From Oscillospiraceae bacterium (GTDB lineage: Bacteria; Bacillota; Clostridia; Oscillospirales; Ruminococcaceae): 8,917 bases of DNA. The stretch spans positions 1 to 8,917 of the forward strand of contig DNUB01000132.1 of NCBI GenBank assembly GCA_003508605.1. Reading direction: 5' to 3'. The notes beneath the pieces are model-generated. The model did not search any database and was not told the DNA's origin. It saw only the letters and a program-made list of their open reading frames with translations. Below are positions 1 to 6,822 of this stretch, in pieces (within the stretch, counting starts at the first letter, position 1; every line of letters begins with the position of its first letter). The translations under genes were made by a program, and so were the position numbers.

Positions 1-55
1 AGTAAAAAAGCCCACCGCAAGGTGCAAAACACTGTTGATAAATTCATTTTTCTTA

Positions 56-84
56 TTGACTTTTGAAAAAAAATATGGTAAACT
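56..84 (+). promoter_or_regulatory. Sigma-A-type promoter of the cysE-cysS T-box operon
   Basis: A -35 box TTGACT (56-61) is followed by a 17-bp spacer and a -10 box TAAACT (79-84). The -35 has one mismatch to consensus and the -10 has two. The expected start is near 91, about 35 nt before the T-box stem I, which suits a long untranslated leader. No other good promoter is seen between here and cysE. Confidence 0.7.
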
Positions 85-127
85 TTAAATCGGTATTTGA
101 ATATAATGTTAATGGAATATATTAAAA

Positions 128-393
128 GACATTGAACGATCAGAGTATCCTGAACAAGCGAATTTCAGAGAGCGGCAGACGGTGTGACTGCCGTATTCCT
201 GTCAGGGGAAGGTGCGGTCGGGAGTCGATAAAGGGAAATGTTTAGTATCTTTATCCGTAAGCCTGCGTTAAAGGTTTTCTGTGGCGAGATTTCGGATTTA
301 TGCCGCAGAAATTGAGCCTAAGTTTTTAGGAAAACCGAAGTGGAACCGAGGTTTAGCACCGCCTTCGCATTGTGCGAGGACGGTTTTATTTTT
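128..393 (+). promoter_or_regulatory. T-box riboswitch sensing tRNA-Cys (specifier UGC)
   Basis: This leader RNA senses tRNA-Cys charging by transcription antitermination. Stem I shows the S-turn AGTA (144-147), then TCCTGA (148-153) pairing with TCAGGG (202-207), then GAA (208-210) and the specifier codon TGC (213-215). A distal arm CGGCAG/CTGCCG encloses a GGTG loop. The base of stem I carries GATC/GGTC and GAC/GTC helices around a GGGA kink-turn-like bulge. Further hairpins follow: GATAAAG/CTTTATC (227-255), TTCTGTGGC/GCCGCAGAA (277-310) and CCTAA/TTAGG (317-330). The antiterminator pairs CGAAG (336-340) with CTTCG (363-367) around the 7-nt bulge TGGAACC (341-347). Its UGGA complements a tRNA 3' end UCCA, that is U73, the known discriminator base of tRNA-Cys. 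Specifier and bulge thus agree independently on cysteine. The downstream genes cysE and cysS fit this. Confidence 0.95.
358..393 (+). terminator. Intrinsic terminator of the T-box leader
   Basis: The arm at 358-369 pairs with 373-384 (11 of 12 positions, including one G-T pair) across a 3-nt loop. A U-rich tract (384-393) follows. Its 5' arm shares CTTCG (363-367) with the antiterminator, so the two structures exclude each other, as a T-box requires. Confidence 0.92.
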
Positions 394-463
394 GTACGTC
401 AATAAATAAGTAAACAATAAATTTTTGACGCTTTCGTAAGAAGCTGTAAATGCTTATAAAAAA

Positions 464-469
464 AGGTGA
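464..469 (+). promoter_or_regulatory. Ribosome-binding site that fixes the cysE start
   Basis: AGGTGA, preceded by an A-run, lies 4 nt before the ATG at 474. The in-frame ATG at 450 has no Shine-Dalgarno sequence, so it would add eight residues without support. Confidence 0.7.
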
Positions 470-473
470 ATAT

Positions 474-1097
474 ATGTTCGATAAACTGAAACAGGAGCTT
501 GATTCGATAATTGAGCGTGATCCTGCCGCAAAAAGCAGGCTGGAGGTTTATTTTCTTTATCCGAGCTTTAAGGCGATAAGGGCTTACCGCAGGGCGCACA
601 AGCATTATTTAAAGGGACACTTTTTCCGTGCCCGTGCCATAAGCCAGCGTGCCTTGAGAAAAACAGGAATAGAAATACATCCGGGAGCAAAAATAGGAAA
701 GAACTTTTTTATCGATCACGGCAGCGGGGTTGTAATAGGCGAAACTACCGAAATAGGCGATAACTGTACCGTATATCAGGGAGTGACCTTAGGCGGTACA
801 GGCAAGGAAACGGGCAAACGCCACCCTACCTTGGGAAACAACGTTATGGTGGGAGCGGGAGCAAGAGTTTTAGGTCCTTTTAAGGTAGGCGATAACAGTA
901 AAATAGCCGCAAATGCGGTGGTGTTAAGCGAAGTGCCGCCTAACAGCACCGCAGTGGGCGTTCCTGCAAGAGTGGTTAAAATCAACGGTGTGCGCACGGG
1001 AGACTTGGATCAGATACATTTTCCCGATCCCGTATCTCAGGAAATGTGCGGCATAAAAAGAGAGCTGGATAAGCTTATGGAAGAAATCGAAAAGTAA
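474..1097 (+). CDS. cysE: Serine O-acetyltransferase (CysE, short EpsC type)
   Basis: This enzyme transfers acetyl from acetyl-CoA to L-serine to give O-acetylserine, the committed step of cysteine synthesis in the cytosol. The 207-residue protein (from ATG 474) has a short helical N-terminal part, residues 1-60, then a left-handed beta-helix of hexapeptide repeats from about residue 65 (GIEIHPGAKIG). The signature stretch DHGSG (81-85), VIGET, QGVTLGGTGK (102-111) and KRHP (115-118) carries the expected active-site histidines H82 and H117. The C-terminal GVPARVV (162-168) is typical. The length matches Firmicute CysE/EpsC rather than the longer enterobacterial form, which has a bigger N-terminal domain. 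It is first in an operon with cysS, 82 bp downstream, behind the Cys T-box. Transcription should therefore rise when tRNA-Cys is uncharged. Identification is secure; feedback inhibition by cysteine is typical of the family but cannot be judged here. Confidence 0.96.
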   Translation: MFDKLKQELDSIIERDPAAKSRLEVYFLYPSFKAIRAYRRAHKHYLKGHFFRARAISQRALRKTGIEIHPGAKIGKNFFIDHGSGVVIGETTEIGDNCTVYQGVTLGGTGKETGKRHPTLGNNVMVGAGARVLGPFKVGDNSKIAANAVVLSEVPPNSTAVGVPARVVKINGVRTGDLDQIHFPDPVSQEMCGIKRELDKLMEEIEK

Positions 1098-1166
1098 CAG
1101 CCCTTATTTATGACCATATACGAATTTTTAAGCAAATTGCCAAAAATAAAAAATGTATGTAAAAAG

Positions 1167-1172
1167 AAAGGA
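1167..1172 (+). promoter_or_regulatory. Ribosome-binding site that fixes the cysS start
   Basis: AAAGGA lies 7 nt before ATG 1180. The in-frame ATG at 1153 lies upstream of this site and has only A-rich sequence before it. The family N-terminus begins at MRIYNT, so 1180 is preferred. Confidence 0.8.
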
Positions 1173-1179
1173 TAAAGTT

Positions 1180-2577
1180 ATGCGTATCTATAACACAATG
1201 ACAAGACAAAAGGAAGAGCTTAAGCCTATTCATGAAAACAACGTGAATATTTACTGCTGCGGTCCTACCGTTTATAACCTGATCCATGTGGGCAATGCCC
1301 GTGCGCTTTGCGTTTTCGATGTTCTGCGCAGATACCTCGGATACAGGGGATATAATGTTAAATACATTCAGAATTTCACCGATGTAGATGATAAAATAAT
1401 ACGCATTGCAAATGAAAAAAAGGTATCTCCCTTTGACCATGCCGAAGCCATGATCAAGGAGTATTTTACGGACGCTCACGGCTTGAACATCATGGACGCA
1501 GACATTCATCCAAAGGCTACGGAAAGCATAGACATTATACTCGATATGATCAAAACGCTTATAGATAAGGGATATGCCTATCAAAGCGGCAGCGACGTTT
1601 ATTTTGCCGCCAACAAGGACGAAAATTACGGCAAGCTTTCCCATATGCCCCTTGACGAGCTCAGGGAGGGTGCAAGCCAGCGTGTGGATAAAACGGAGCA
1701 AAAGAGAGATCCGATGGATTTTGCGGTTTGGAAGGGTGCAAAGGAGGGCGAGCCTTATTGGGATTCCCCTTACGGAAAGGGCAGACCCGGCTGGCATATA
1801 GAATGCAGCGCAATGTCAAGCCATTATGTGGGCGGTACTCTTGACATTCACGGAGCCGGTGCGGATCTTATTTTCCCTCATAATGAAAACGAAATCGCAC
1901 AATCCGAATGCGCCAACGGATATCCCTTAGCTAATATCTGGATGCACAACGGAATGTTAAACGTGGATAACCGCAAAATGAGCAAGTCTAAGGGAAACTT
2001 TTTCCTTGTGCGTGAGCTTTCCGAAAAATTCGGATATGAGCCGATAAGATTTATGCTGCTCAGCGTGCAGTACCGAGTTCAGCTTAACTATACCTTGGAG
2101 GTAATGGAAAGCGCAGTTGCTTCTCTCGACCGCCTCAAAACCTGCAAAAGGGCACTGGAAAAGGCAATCGAAGCGGCAAAGGAAGGAGAAGCCTCCGAGA
2201 AGATCATAAGCATTGCCCAAAAGAGAAAGCAGCAGTTTATTGACGCTATGGACGACGATATGAATACCGCAGACGGTATAACGGCGGTATTTGAGCTGGT
2301 TCGTGAGATTAACACCGCAATTTTAGACAAGGACATTTCAAGAGCTTCCCTCGAATGCCTTAAGGAAACCTTTAACGAATTGGTTGGCGTATTGGGCATT
2401 TTGTATGAAAAGGAAGAGGAAATTCCCCGGGAAATCCTGGATCTGGTTGAAAAGCGCAAGGAAGCAAGAAAAAATAAGGATTTTGCTTTGGCGGACAGCA
2501 TTCGTGACCAAATTTCCTCTAAAGGCTATATTGTTGAGGAAACAAGGCAGGGAGTAAACATTAAGAAGATCAATTAA
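1180..2577 (+). CDS. cysS: Cysteinyl-tRNA synthetase
   Basis: This class I synthetase charges tRNA-Cys with cysteine using ATP. The 465-residue protein is close to the 461 residues of the E. coli enzyme and looks complete. The HIGH-type motif is HVGN (36-39) within GPTVYNLIHVGNARA. The KMSKS motif is intact at 266-270. The zinc ligands that select cysteine are all present: C27, C209 (in GWHIECS), H234 and E238 (in FPHNENE). These numbers coincide with the E. coli ligands. The C-terminal third is the helical DALR/anticodon-binding region, with a charged tail ending at a TAA stop. It is co-transcribed with cysE under the T-box, so supply and charging of cysteine are controlled together, as known in Bacillus. 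No internal promoter or terminator is evident in the 82-bp gap after cysE. Confidence 0.98.
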   Translation: MRIYNTMTRQKEELKPIHENNVNIYCCGPTVYNLIHVGNARALCVFDVLRRYLGYRGYNVKYIQNFTDVDDKIIRIANEKKVSPFDHAEAMIKEYFTDAHGLNIMDADIHPKATESIDIILDMIKTLIDKGYAYQSGSDVYFAANKDENYGKLSHMPLDELREGASQRVDKTEQKRDPMDFAVWKGAKEGEPYWDSPYGKGRPGWHIECSAMSSHYVGGTLDIHGAGADLIFPHNENEIAQSECANGYPLANIWMHNGMLNVDNRKMSKSKGNFFLVRELSEKFGYEPIRFMLLSVQYRVQLNYTLEVMESAVASLDRLKTCKRALEKAIEAAKEGEASEKIISIAQKRKQQFIDAMDDDMNTADGITAVFELVREINTAILDKDISRASLECLKETFNELVGVLGILYEKEEEIPREILDLVEKRKEARKNKDFALADSIRDQISSKGYIVEETRQGVNIKKIN

Positions 2578-2590
2578 GGCTGTGAAAGCA

Positions 2591-2631
2591 AATCAGAGCA
2601 TGTCCCTTAAAGAACATGCTCTGATTATTTT
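2591..2631 (+). terminator. Intrinsic terminator after cysS
   Basis: A perfect 13-bp stem, AATCAGAGCATGT (2591-2603) with its complement (2614-2626), encloses a 10-nt loop and is followed by ATTTTGT. It begins 13 nt after the cysS stop. On the minus strand the stem is followed by TGCTTTC, a poor U-tract, so it may terminate the convergent surface-protein gene only partly. No better terminator for that gene is seen. Confidence 0.85.
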
Positions 2632-2692
2632 GTATACCTTAGTAAGGCAAAAATGTTTTTAATGACTATAACCTGTCACTAAGAGGTTTATA

Positions 2693-3925
2693 TTACTTTC
2701 TCCTTCTTGCAATTACAATTGCGGCAGCGGCGGCAATTGAGGGGACAAACGCAATAGCTAAGCCGGTAGGCTTATTTTCTCCTTTATTGTCACCGTTATT
2801 TTCTCCGCTGTCGGAAGCTGTGGGTTGTGTGCCTTCACTTTCCGCTGTTTCGGACTCGCCGGGTTCATCGGAGGAATTTGTCGAAGCGTCGGTTTCTTTG
2901 CTTTCCTCAGTAGAGGTGTTTTCCTCTGAAGAAGTGATCTCCTCTGCCTTGGGTGTATATGTAAGTGTGAAATTAGTTGTTTTTCCGTTGCCGAGATCAT
3001 AAGCGTACAGGATTTCGTTTTCATCGGCAATATCGTTAAAGTTGACAAGCTTTCCGTCCTTTAGCTCTGCGCCTACAAAATGACCGTCTACTACTTTGCT
3101 GAGATCGAAGCCGTATTGCTCCAGCTCCTTAAGGTCAAATTCGCTGCATTCGCCCAAATCGTACTTATTTCCCACCGACGGATATTCGGAGGTTATCAGA
3201 GGATTATTTGACAAGTCAAGAGAGGTAAGCTGATTATAACCGCAGTCTAAAGACGTAAGCTTTGTGTTTTTAGATAAATCAATGGTTTTAAGCTTATTGA
3301 AGCTGCAATTAAGAGAAGTAAGAGCGACGTTTTGGCTTACATCCAATTCGGTGATCTCGTTGTTGAAGCAGCCTAATTTTTCCAGATTCACATTTGCGCT
3401 TATATCCAGCGAAGTTAAACCGCAGGCGGCAGCTTCAAGATAGTTAAGCTTGGCATTATTTGATAAATCGAGATTTTCATATTTATTGCCGCCGCCCTCA
3501 GTACTAAAATTTCCGGCAATTAACATTATAAGCTCGGTGTTATCGGTCACGTCCAAGGAAGTAAGCTTGTTATCAGAGCAGGAAAGAATCTGAAGCTCCT
3601 TCAAGGCTGCCACATCAAGCTCGGCAATATCATTTTCATTACAGGAAAGCTTATTAAGCTTGGTGAAAAGCTCCACTCCTTTAAGGGAAGCGATCTTCTT
3701 TCCGTTAACATCAATTGAGGTAACCGCCGCAATTTCAGTGCTGTCCAAGGAACCGTTTTTATCTTTGTCAAACTGTTCAACATAAGCTCTAAAAGCATCG
3801 TCGGGAAAAATCTCTTCATTGATTGCTGTCCCATTATCGGAAGCTTCGGCAAATGAGGATATTGCAAAAAGTGAAGCTCCGACAGCAATTCCCGTAACAT
3901 ATGCAAAAATGGTTTTTTTCTTCAT
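2693..3925 (-). CDS. Secreted surface leucine-rich-repeat protein with EF-hand loop and cysteine ladder
   Basis: The protein has 410 residues and starts at ATG 3925 with AAGGAG 6 nt upstream. In order it shows: a signal peptide (KKK, hydrophobic core 7-25, likely cleavage after the A-E-A at 26-28); an N-terminal cap with a canonical EF-hand loop at 53-64 (D53, D55, N57, S59, E64); about seven 21-residue leucine-rich repeats from about 88 to 240 of the form LxxLxCxxNxLxxLDVSxN; a beta-rich region to about 325; a Ser/Thr/Glu linker (326-385); and an NKPTG motif (384-388), a hydrophobic segment and a terminal RRRK. Cysteines C95, C116, C186, C207 and C228 occupy the same repeat position, as in the cysteine ladder of Listeria internalin J. 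The architecture suggests a wall- or membrane-anchored protein for binding proteins or glycans outside the cell, but the ligand is unknown. It is a single gene with its own promoter. Confidence 0.88.
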   Translation of the reverse strand: MKKKTIFAYVTGIAVGASLFAISSFAEASDNGTAINEEIFPDDAFRAYVEQFDKDKNGSLDSTEIAAVTSIDVNGKKIASLKGVELFTKLNKLSCNENDIAELDVAALKELQILSCSDNKLTSLDVTDNTELIMLIAGNFSTEGGGNKYENLDLSNNAKLNYLEAAACGLTSLDISANVNLEKLGCFNNEITELDVSQNVALTSLNCSFNKLKTIDLSKNTKLTSLDCGYNQLTSLDLSNNPLITSEYPSVGNKYDLGECSEFDLKELEQYGFDLSKVVDGHFVGAELKDGKLVNFNDIADENEILYAYDLGNGKTTNFTLTYTPKAEEITSSEENTSTEESKETDASTNSSDEPGESETAESEGTQPTASDSGENNGDNKGENKPTGLAIAFVPSIAAAAAIVIARRRK

Positions 3926-3956
3926 GATATACTCCTTATAGAATTATTTAATCAAG

Positions 3957-3985
3957 AGTATAACATATAAAAACACTAAAGTCAA
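3957..3985 (-). promoter_or_regulatory. Extended -10 promoter of the surface LRR gene
   Basis: On the minus strand, TTGACT (3985-3980) is followed by 17 bp and TATACT (3962-3957), preceded by TGT as an extended -10. The start would be near 3950, giving a 5' leader of about 25 nt. This is one of the strongest promoters in the window and lies only 33 bp beyond the stop of the upstream flavoprotein gene. Confidence 0.82.
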
Positions 3986-4018
3986 GCTTTTAAATACTTA
4001 TGCTCAAAGCCGCCGTAT

Positions 4019-5593
4019 TCAGCCGTTATTCTCCAAAACGGCCATACCGCACCTAATTCCGTCAACCGCCGCCGAAACGATGCCTCCCGCATATCCCGCC
4101 CCTTCGCCGCAGGGGTAAAGTCCCCTGACGGAAACACTTTCGAGAGTTTCTCCTCTTGTGATCCTTACGGGAGAGGAGCTTCGGGTTTCGGGACCGGTCA
4201 GAATGGCTTCATTATCGTCAAAGCAGGATATTTTTTTTGCAAACAAGGGCAGTGCTTCTTTTATGCTGTCAACCGCATATTCGGGCAAATATTCCTGAGG
4301 CATTACAAAGGAAACTCCGGGACGGTAGGTGGGCTTAACCCTGCCTATTTCAAAATCCGAGGTTCTGTTTAAAAGCTTTCCCACATTGACGACGGGAGCG
4401 TTGCAGATTTTTCCCGCCTTAACAAAGGCGGCTTTTTCAATTTTTCTTTGCAGATCCGCACCCGCCAAAACCTCAGTGTTTCCGAAATCCTTTGGGGTTA
4501 TGCCTACCAGAACGGCGCTGTTGGCGTTTTTACCGCTTCTGCTGTAATAGCTCATACCGTTGGTGACTATTGTTTCCCTTTCCGAGGAGGAGGCGACGAC
4601 CTGTCCGCCGGGACACATGCAAAACGTATAAACCCCTCTTCCGTCAGACAGGTGCACCGCCGCCTTATAATCGGCAATCAGCCCCTTTGGAGCATTTTCT
4701 CCGAACATGGAACGGTTAATATCCTTCTGCAAATGTTCAATTCTCATGCCTATGGAAAAAGCCTTTTGCTCCATGGCGACGGATTTGTTCAGCAGCATTT
4801 CAAAGGTATCCCGTGCGCTGTGACCTGATGCCAAAATCAAATTGTCCGTTTCAATTTCAACAGTATTTCCGTTTTTTACGTAACTGATCGCACATAATCT
4901 GCCGTTTTTAACCGAAAAGTCGCAAAATTTAGCTCCGAATATTACTTCCCCGCCTAATGAGATTATTTTCCTGCGCAGGTTTTTAACGGTTAAAAGCAGT
5001 TTATCGGTGCCGATATGCGGTTTTGACTGATACAGTATTTCTTTCGGCGCACCGCATTCCGCAAAATCCCGCAGAACCTGGCTGATTAAAGGACTGTGTG
5101 TTCCCGTATTCAGCTTTCCGTCGGAAAACGCTCCTGCGCCGCCTTCGCCGAACTGCACGTTGCACTCCTCGTCAAGCTGTCCCGTCTGCCAAAAAAGCTC
5201 GTTTTTCCTCTTTCGTGTATCCACGTCAAGTCCTCTTTCGAGAACAATCGGGCGGCTGCCGCTTCTGGCAAGGGTAAGCGCAGCAAAAATCCCCCCGGGA
5301 CCGAAGCCCACCACAACAGGGCGTTTTTGCAGCTTTTTGGCAGGTATTTCCAATGGCTTAAAGGGCAGATATTCTTCAAATCCCGCTTTTAAAAGCTTTT
5401 CTTCTCCCCTTGTTTCCGCCGCTAAGGACAAAACATAGCGGATATCGGATTTTTTTCTGGCGTCAAGGGATTTTTTCAGTATGATTATCGACAGAACGTC
5501 CTCCGTGCCGCAGCCGATCCTCCTTGCTGCAGCCCGCTTTAAAGCTTCCCCGTCATAATTTATCGGCATGGTGATTCCGCTGATTTTTATCAT
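4019..5593 (-). CDS. COG2509-type FAD-dependent oxidoreductase of unknown substrate
   Basis: This is a 524-residue flavoprotein of a widespread, poorly characterised family. Residues 1-80 form a small alpha/beta N-terminal domain. A Rossmann FAD site follows: GFGPGG (96-101) with the ribose-binding acid E119. The family-typical GEGGAGAFSDGKL is at 149-161, a TFCMCPGG motif with the cysteine pair C325 and C327 at 323-330, and the C-terminal FAD contact CGEGAGYAGGI at 495-505. Length is normal and no frame break is seen. The start at ATG 5593 has AAGGA 7-8 nt upstream and gives the N-terminus expected for the family; the later ATG at 5569 has no good site. The gene overlaps the end of the YhiN-like gene by 41 bp, so translational coupling is likely. 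The stop is TGA. Substrate and electron partner cannot be deduced. Confidence 0.87.
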   Translation of the reverse strand: MIKISGITMPINYDGEALKRAAARRIGCGTEDVLSIIILKKSLDARKKSDIRYVLSLAAETRGEEKLLKAGFEEYLPFKPLEIPAKKLQKRPVVVGFGPGGIFAALTLARSGSRPIVLERGLDVDTRKRKNELFWQTGQLDEECNVQFGEGGAGAFSDGKLNTGTHSPLISQVLRDFAECGAPKEILYQSKPHIGTDKLLLTVKNLRRKIISLGGEVIFGAKFCDFSVKNGRLCAISYVKNGNTVEIETDNLILASGHSARDTFEMLLNKSVAMEQKAFSIGMRIEHLQKDINRSMFGENAPKGLIADYKAAVHLSDGRGVYTFCMCPGGQVVASSSERETIVTNGMSYYSRSGKNANSAVLVGITPKDFGNTEVLAGADLQRKIEKAAFVKAGKICNAPVVNVGKLLNRTSDFEIGRVKPTYRPGVSFVMPQEYLPEYAVDSIKEALPLFAKKISCFDDNEAILTGPETRSSSPVRITRGETLESVSVRGLYPCGEGAGYAGGIVSAAVDGIRCGMAVLENNG

Positions 5594-6821
5594 GGCTTTT
5601 TTCCTTTTCCGAAAGCAGCTTTGCAGCCGCTTTTCCCGCTTTTATTCCCGAAGCAAAGGCAAAGTGCAGATTATAACCGCCGCAGTCGCCCCAAACGTCA
5701 ATTATTTCTCCCGCAAAAAACAAGCCTTTAATTTTTCTTGACATAAGGCTTTCGTCTATTTCAGAGCCGGCAATTCCTCCTGCCGTAACCTGTGCGCCCG
5801 AAAAATCGGCTCTTCCCGTTATCTTAAATTTCAGATCCTTGGTAAGGGCGGCAAGCCGCTTTAAATCGGTGTAATCGGGTGCGTCGGTACGTACCGAGGG
5901 GGAGATACCGGCTTTTTTAAGAAGGAAGAGGGCAATTTTTCTGTTAAAAATACCGCTGAACATCTCTTCCGGTAAATTGCCGCTTCGATTCCTGCGCACA
6001 CTCAGAAGCATTTCATATACATCGTGAAGGGTATGATCGGGAAGAAGGTCAAGACTGACGACCGCATTTTTTTCGCCGTCGGGAAGAGCGGCTGAAAGGT
6101 TAAAAATACAGATTCCCGACAGTCCGCTTTTGGTAAACTGAACCTCTCCTCTCTCCCTTTTTTCAAGCTGCCCGTCAACGAAAAGAGAAGCTCCGCATTT
6201 GCTCCTTACTCCCTCAAGTGTCTTTGTGCCGTCCGCAAGCAGCGAACAAAGTGCGGGGTAAGGCTTGGAGACGCTTATACCTAACCCTTCGGCAAGAGAA
6301 AAGCCGCTGCCGTCGCTTCCGTGAACCGCCGCCGCACAGCCTCCGCAGGCCAGCACTGCCGCACCGCAGTGTATTTCATGCTCCCCCGCTTTTATGATAA
6401 ATCCGTTTTCGCTTTCGGCGATGGAGGTACACCGAGCTTCGGTGAAGATCCCAACCCTGCCGCTTTTCTCTGCGCCCAGCCTTAAGGCGTCAAGGACTGA
6501 GGATGCGGTGTTTGAAAGAGGATAAATCCTGCCCGCTGAATCACAGAAGGTGTACATTCCCAGCCCTTCAAAGAATGGTCTTAAATCGGGATATTCCTCT
6601 AAAACGGGCTTAACGTTAAAGCTGCCATGGTAAAAGTCCTCGGATATATTTCGGCTGCTTAAATTGCATCTTCCGTTTCCCGTTACGGGGAGCTTTTTGC
6701 CTATTCTGTTCATTCTGTCTATAACGGCAATGCTTTTACAGCCGCTTTCCGCCGCCGAAACCGCACAGGCAAGTCCGGCCGCTCCGCCGCCGATCACAGC
6801 CAAATCAAATCTCTTTTTCAT
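5553..6821 (-). CDS. YhiN/HI0933-family FAD-binding oxidoreductase
   Basis: This 422-residue flavoprotein belongs to the HI0933/YhiN family (COG2081), often annotated as aminoacetone oxidase-like, though its true substrate is unsettled. The N-terminal FAD site is VIGGGAAGLACA (9-20). The family signature GKKLPVTGNGRCNLSS lies at 41-56 and the C-terminal signature GDCGGYNLHFAFASG at 378-392, after LFFAGEIIDVWG. Length is typical. The start is ATG 6821: the TAA of the MATE gene ends at 6823, leaving one base between the genes, and AAAGGGTG (upstream, minus strand) serves as ribosome-binding site. A GTG at 6833 is in frame but sits on the Shine-Dalgarno sequence itself, so it is unlikely. The last 13 or so codons, charged and His/Asn-rich, overlap the next gene. 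The stop is TGA. Confidence 0.9.
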   Translation of the reverse strand: MKKRFDLAVIGGGAAGLACAVSAAESGCKSIAVIDRMNRIGKKLPVTGNGRCNLSSRNISEDFYHGSFNVKPVLEEYPDLRPFFEGLGMYTFCDSAGRIYPLSNTASSVLDALRLGAEKSGRVGIFTEARCTSIAESENGFIIKAGEHEIHCGAAVLACGGCAAAVHGSDGSGFSLAEGLGISVSKPYPALCSLLADGTKTLEGVRSKCGASLFVDGQLEKRERGEVQFTKSGLSGICIFNLSAALPDGEKNAVVSLDLLPDHTLHDVYEMLLSVRRNRSGNLPEEMFSGIFNRKIALFLLKKAGISPSVRTDAPDYTDLKRLAALTKDLKFKITGRADFSGAQVTAGGIAGSEIDESLMSRKIKGLFFAGEIIDVWGDCGGYNLHFAFASGIKAGKAAAKLLSEKEKSHDKNQRNHHADKL

Positions 6822-6822
6822 T

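Noticed and set aside
1..25. Short GNRA-capped hairpin CACC-GCAA-GGTG next to an A-run, a possible minus-strand terminator
   Set aside because: The stem is only 4 bp and no minus-strand gene lies to its right before the plus-strand T-box, so there is nothing for it to terminate within the window.
399..605. Minus-strand open frame of 68 codons
   Set aside because: It lies antisense to the T-box end and the cysE start, has low-complexity Leu/Phe/Ile content and no ribosome-binding site; it is a shadow.
1108..1797. Long minus-strand open frame antisense to cysS
   Set aside because: cysS is beyond doubt in the same place. The antisense protein has no recognisable domain and shows Val/Ile/Leu-rich composition typical of an antisense reading.
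2638..2683. Inverted repeat CTTAGT / ACTAAG after the surface LRR gene
   Set aside because: Arms are 6 bp and 34 nt apart, with no U-tract; too weak to call a terminator.
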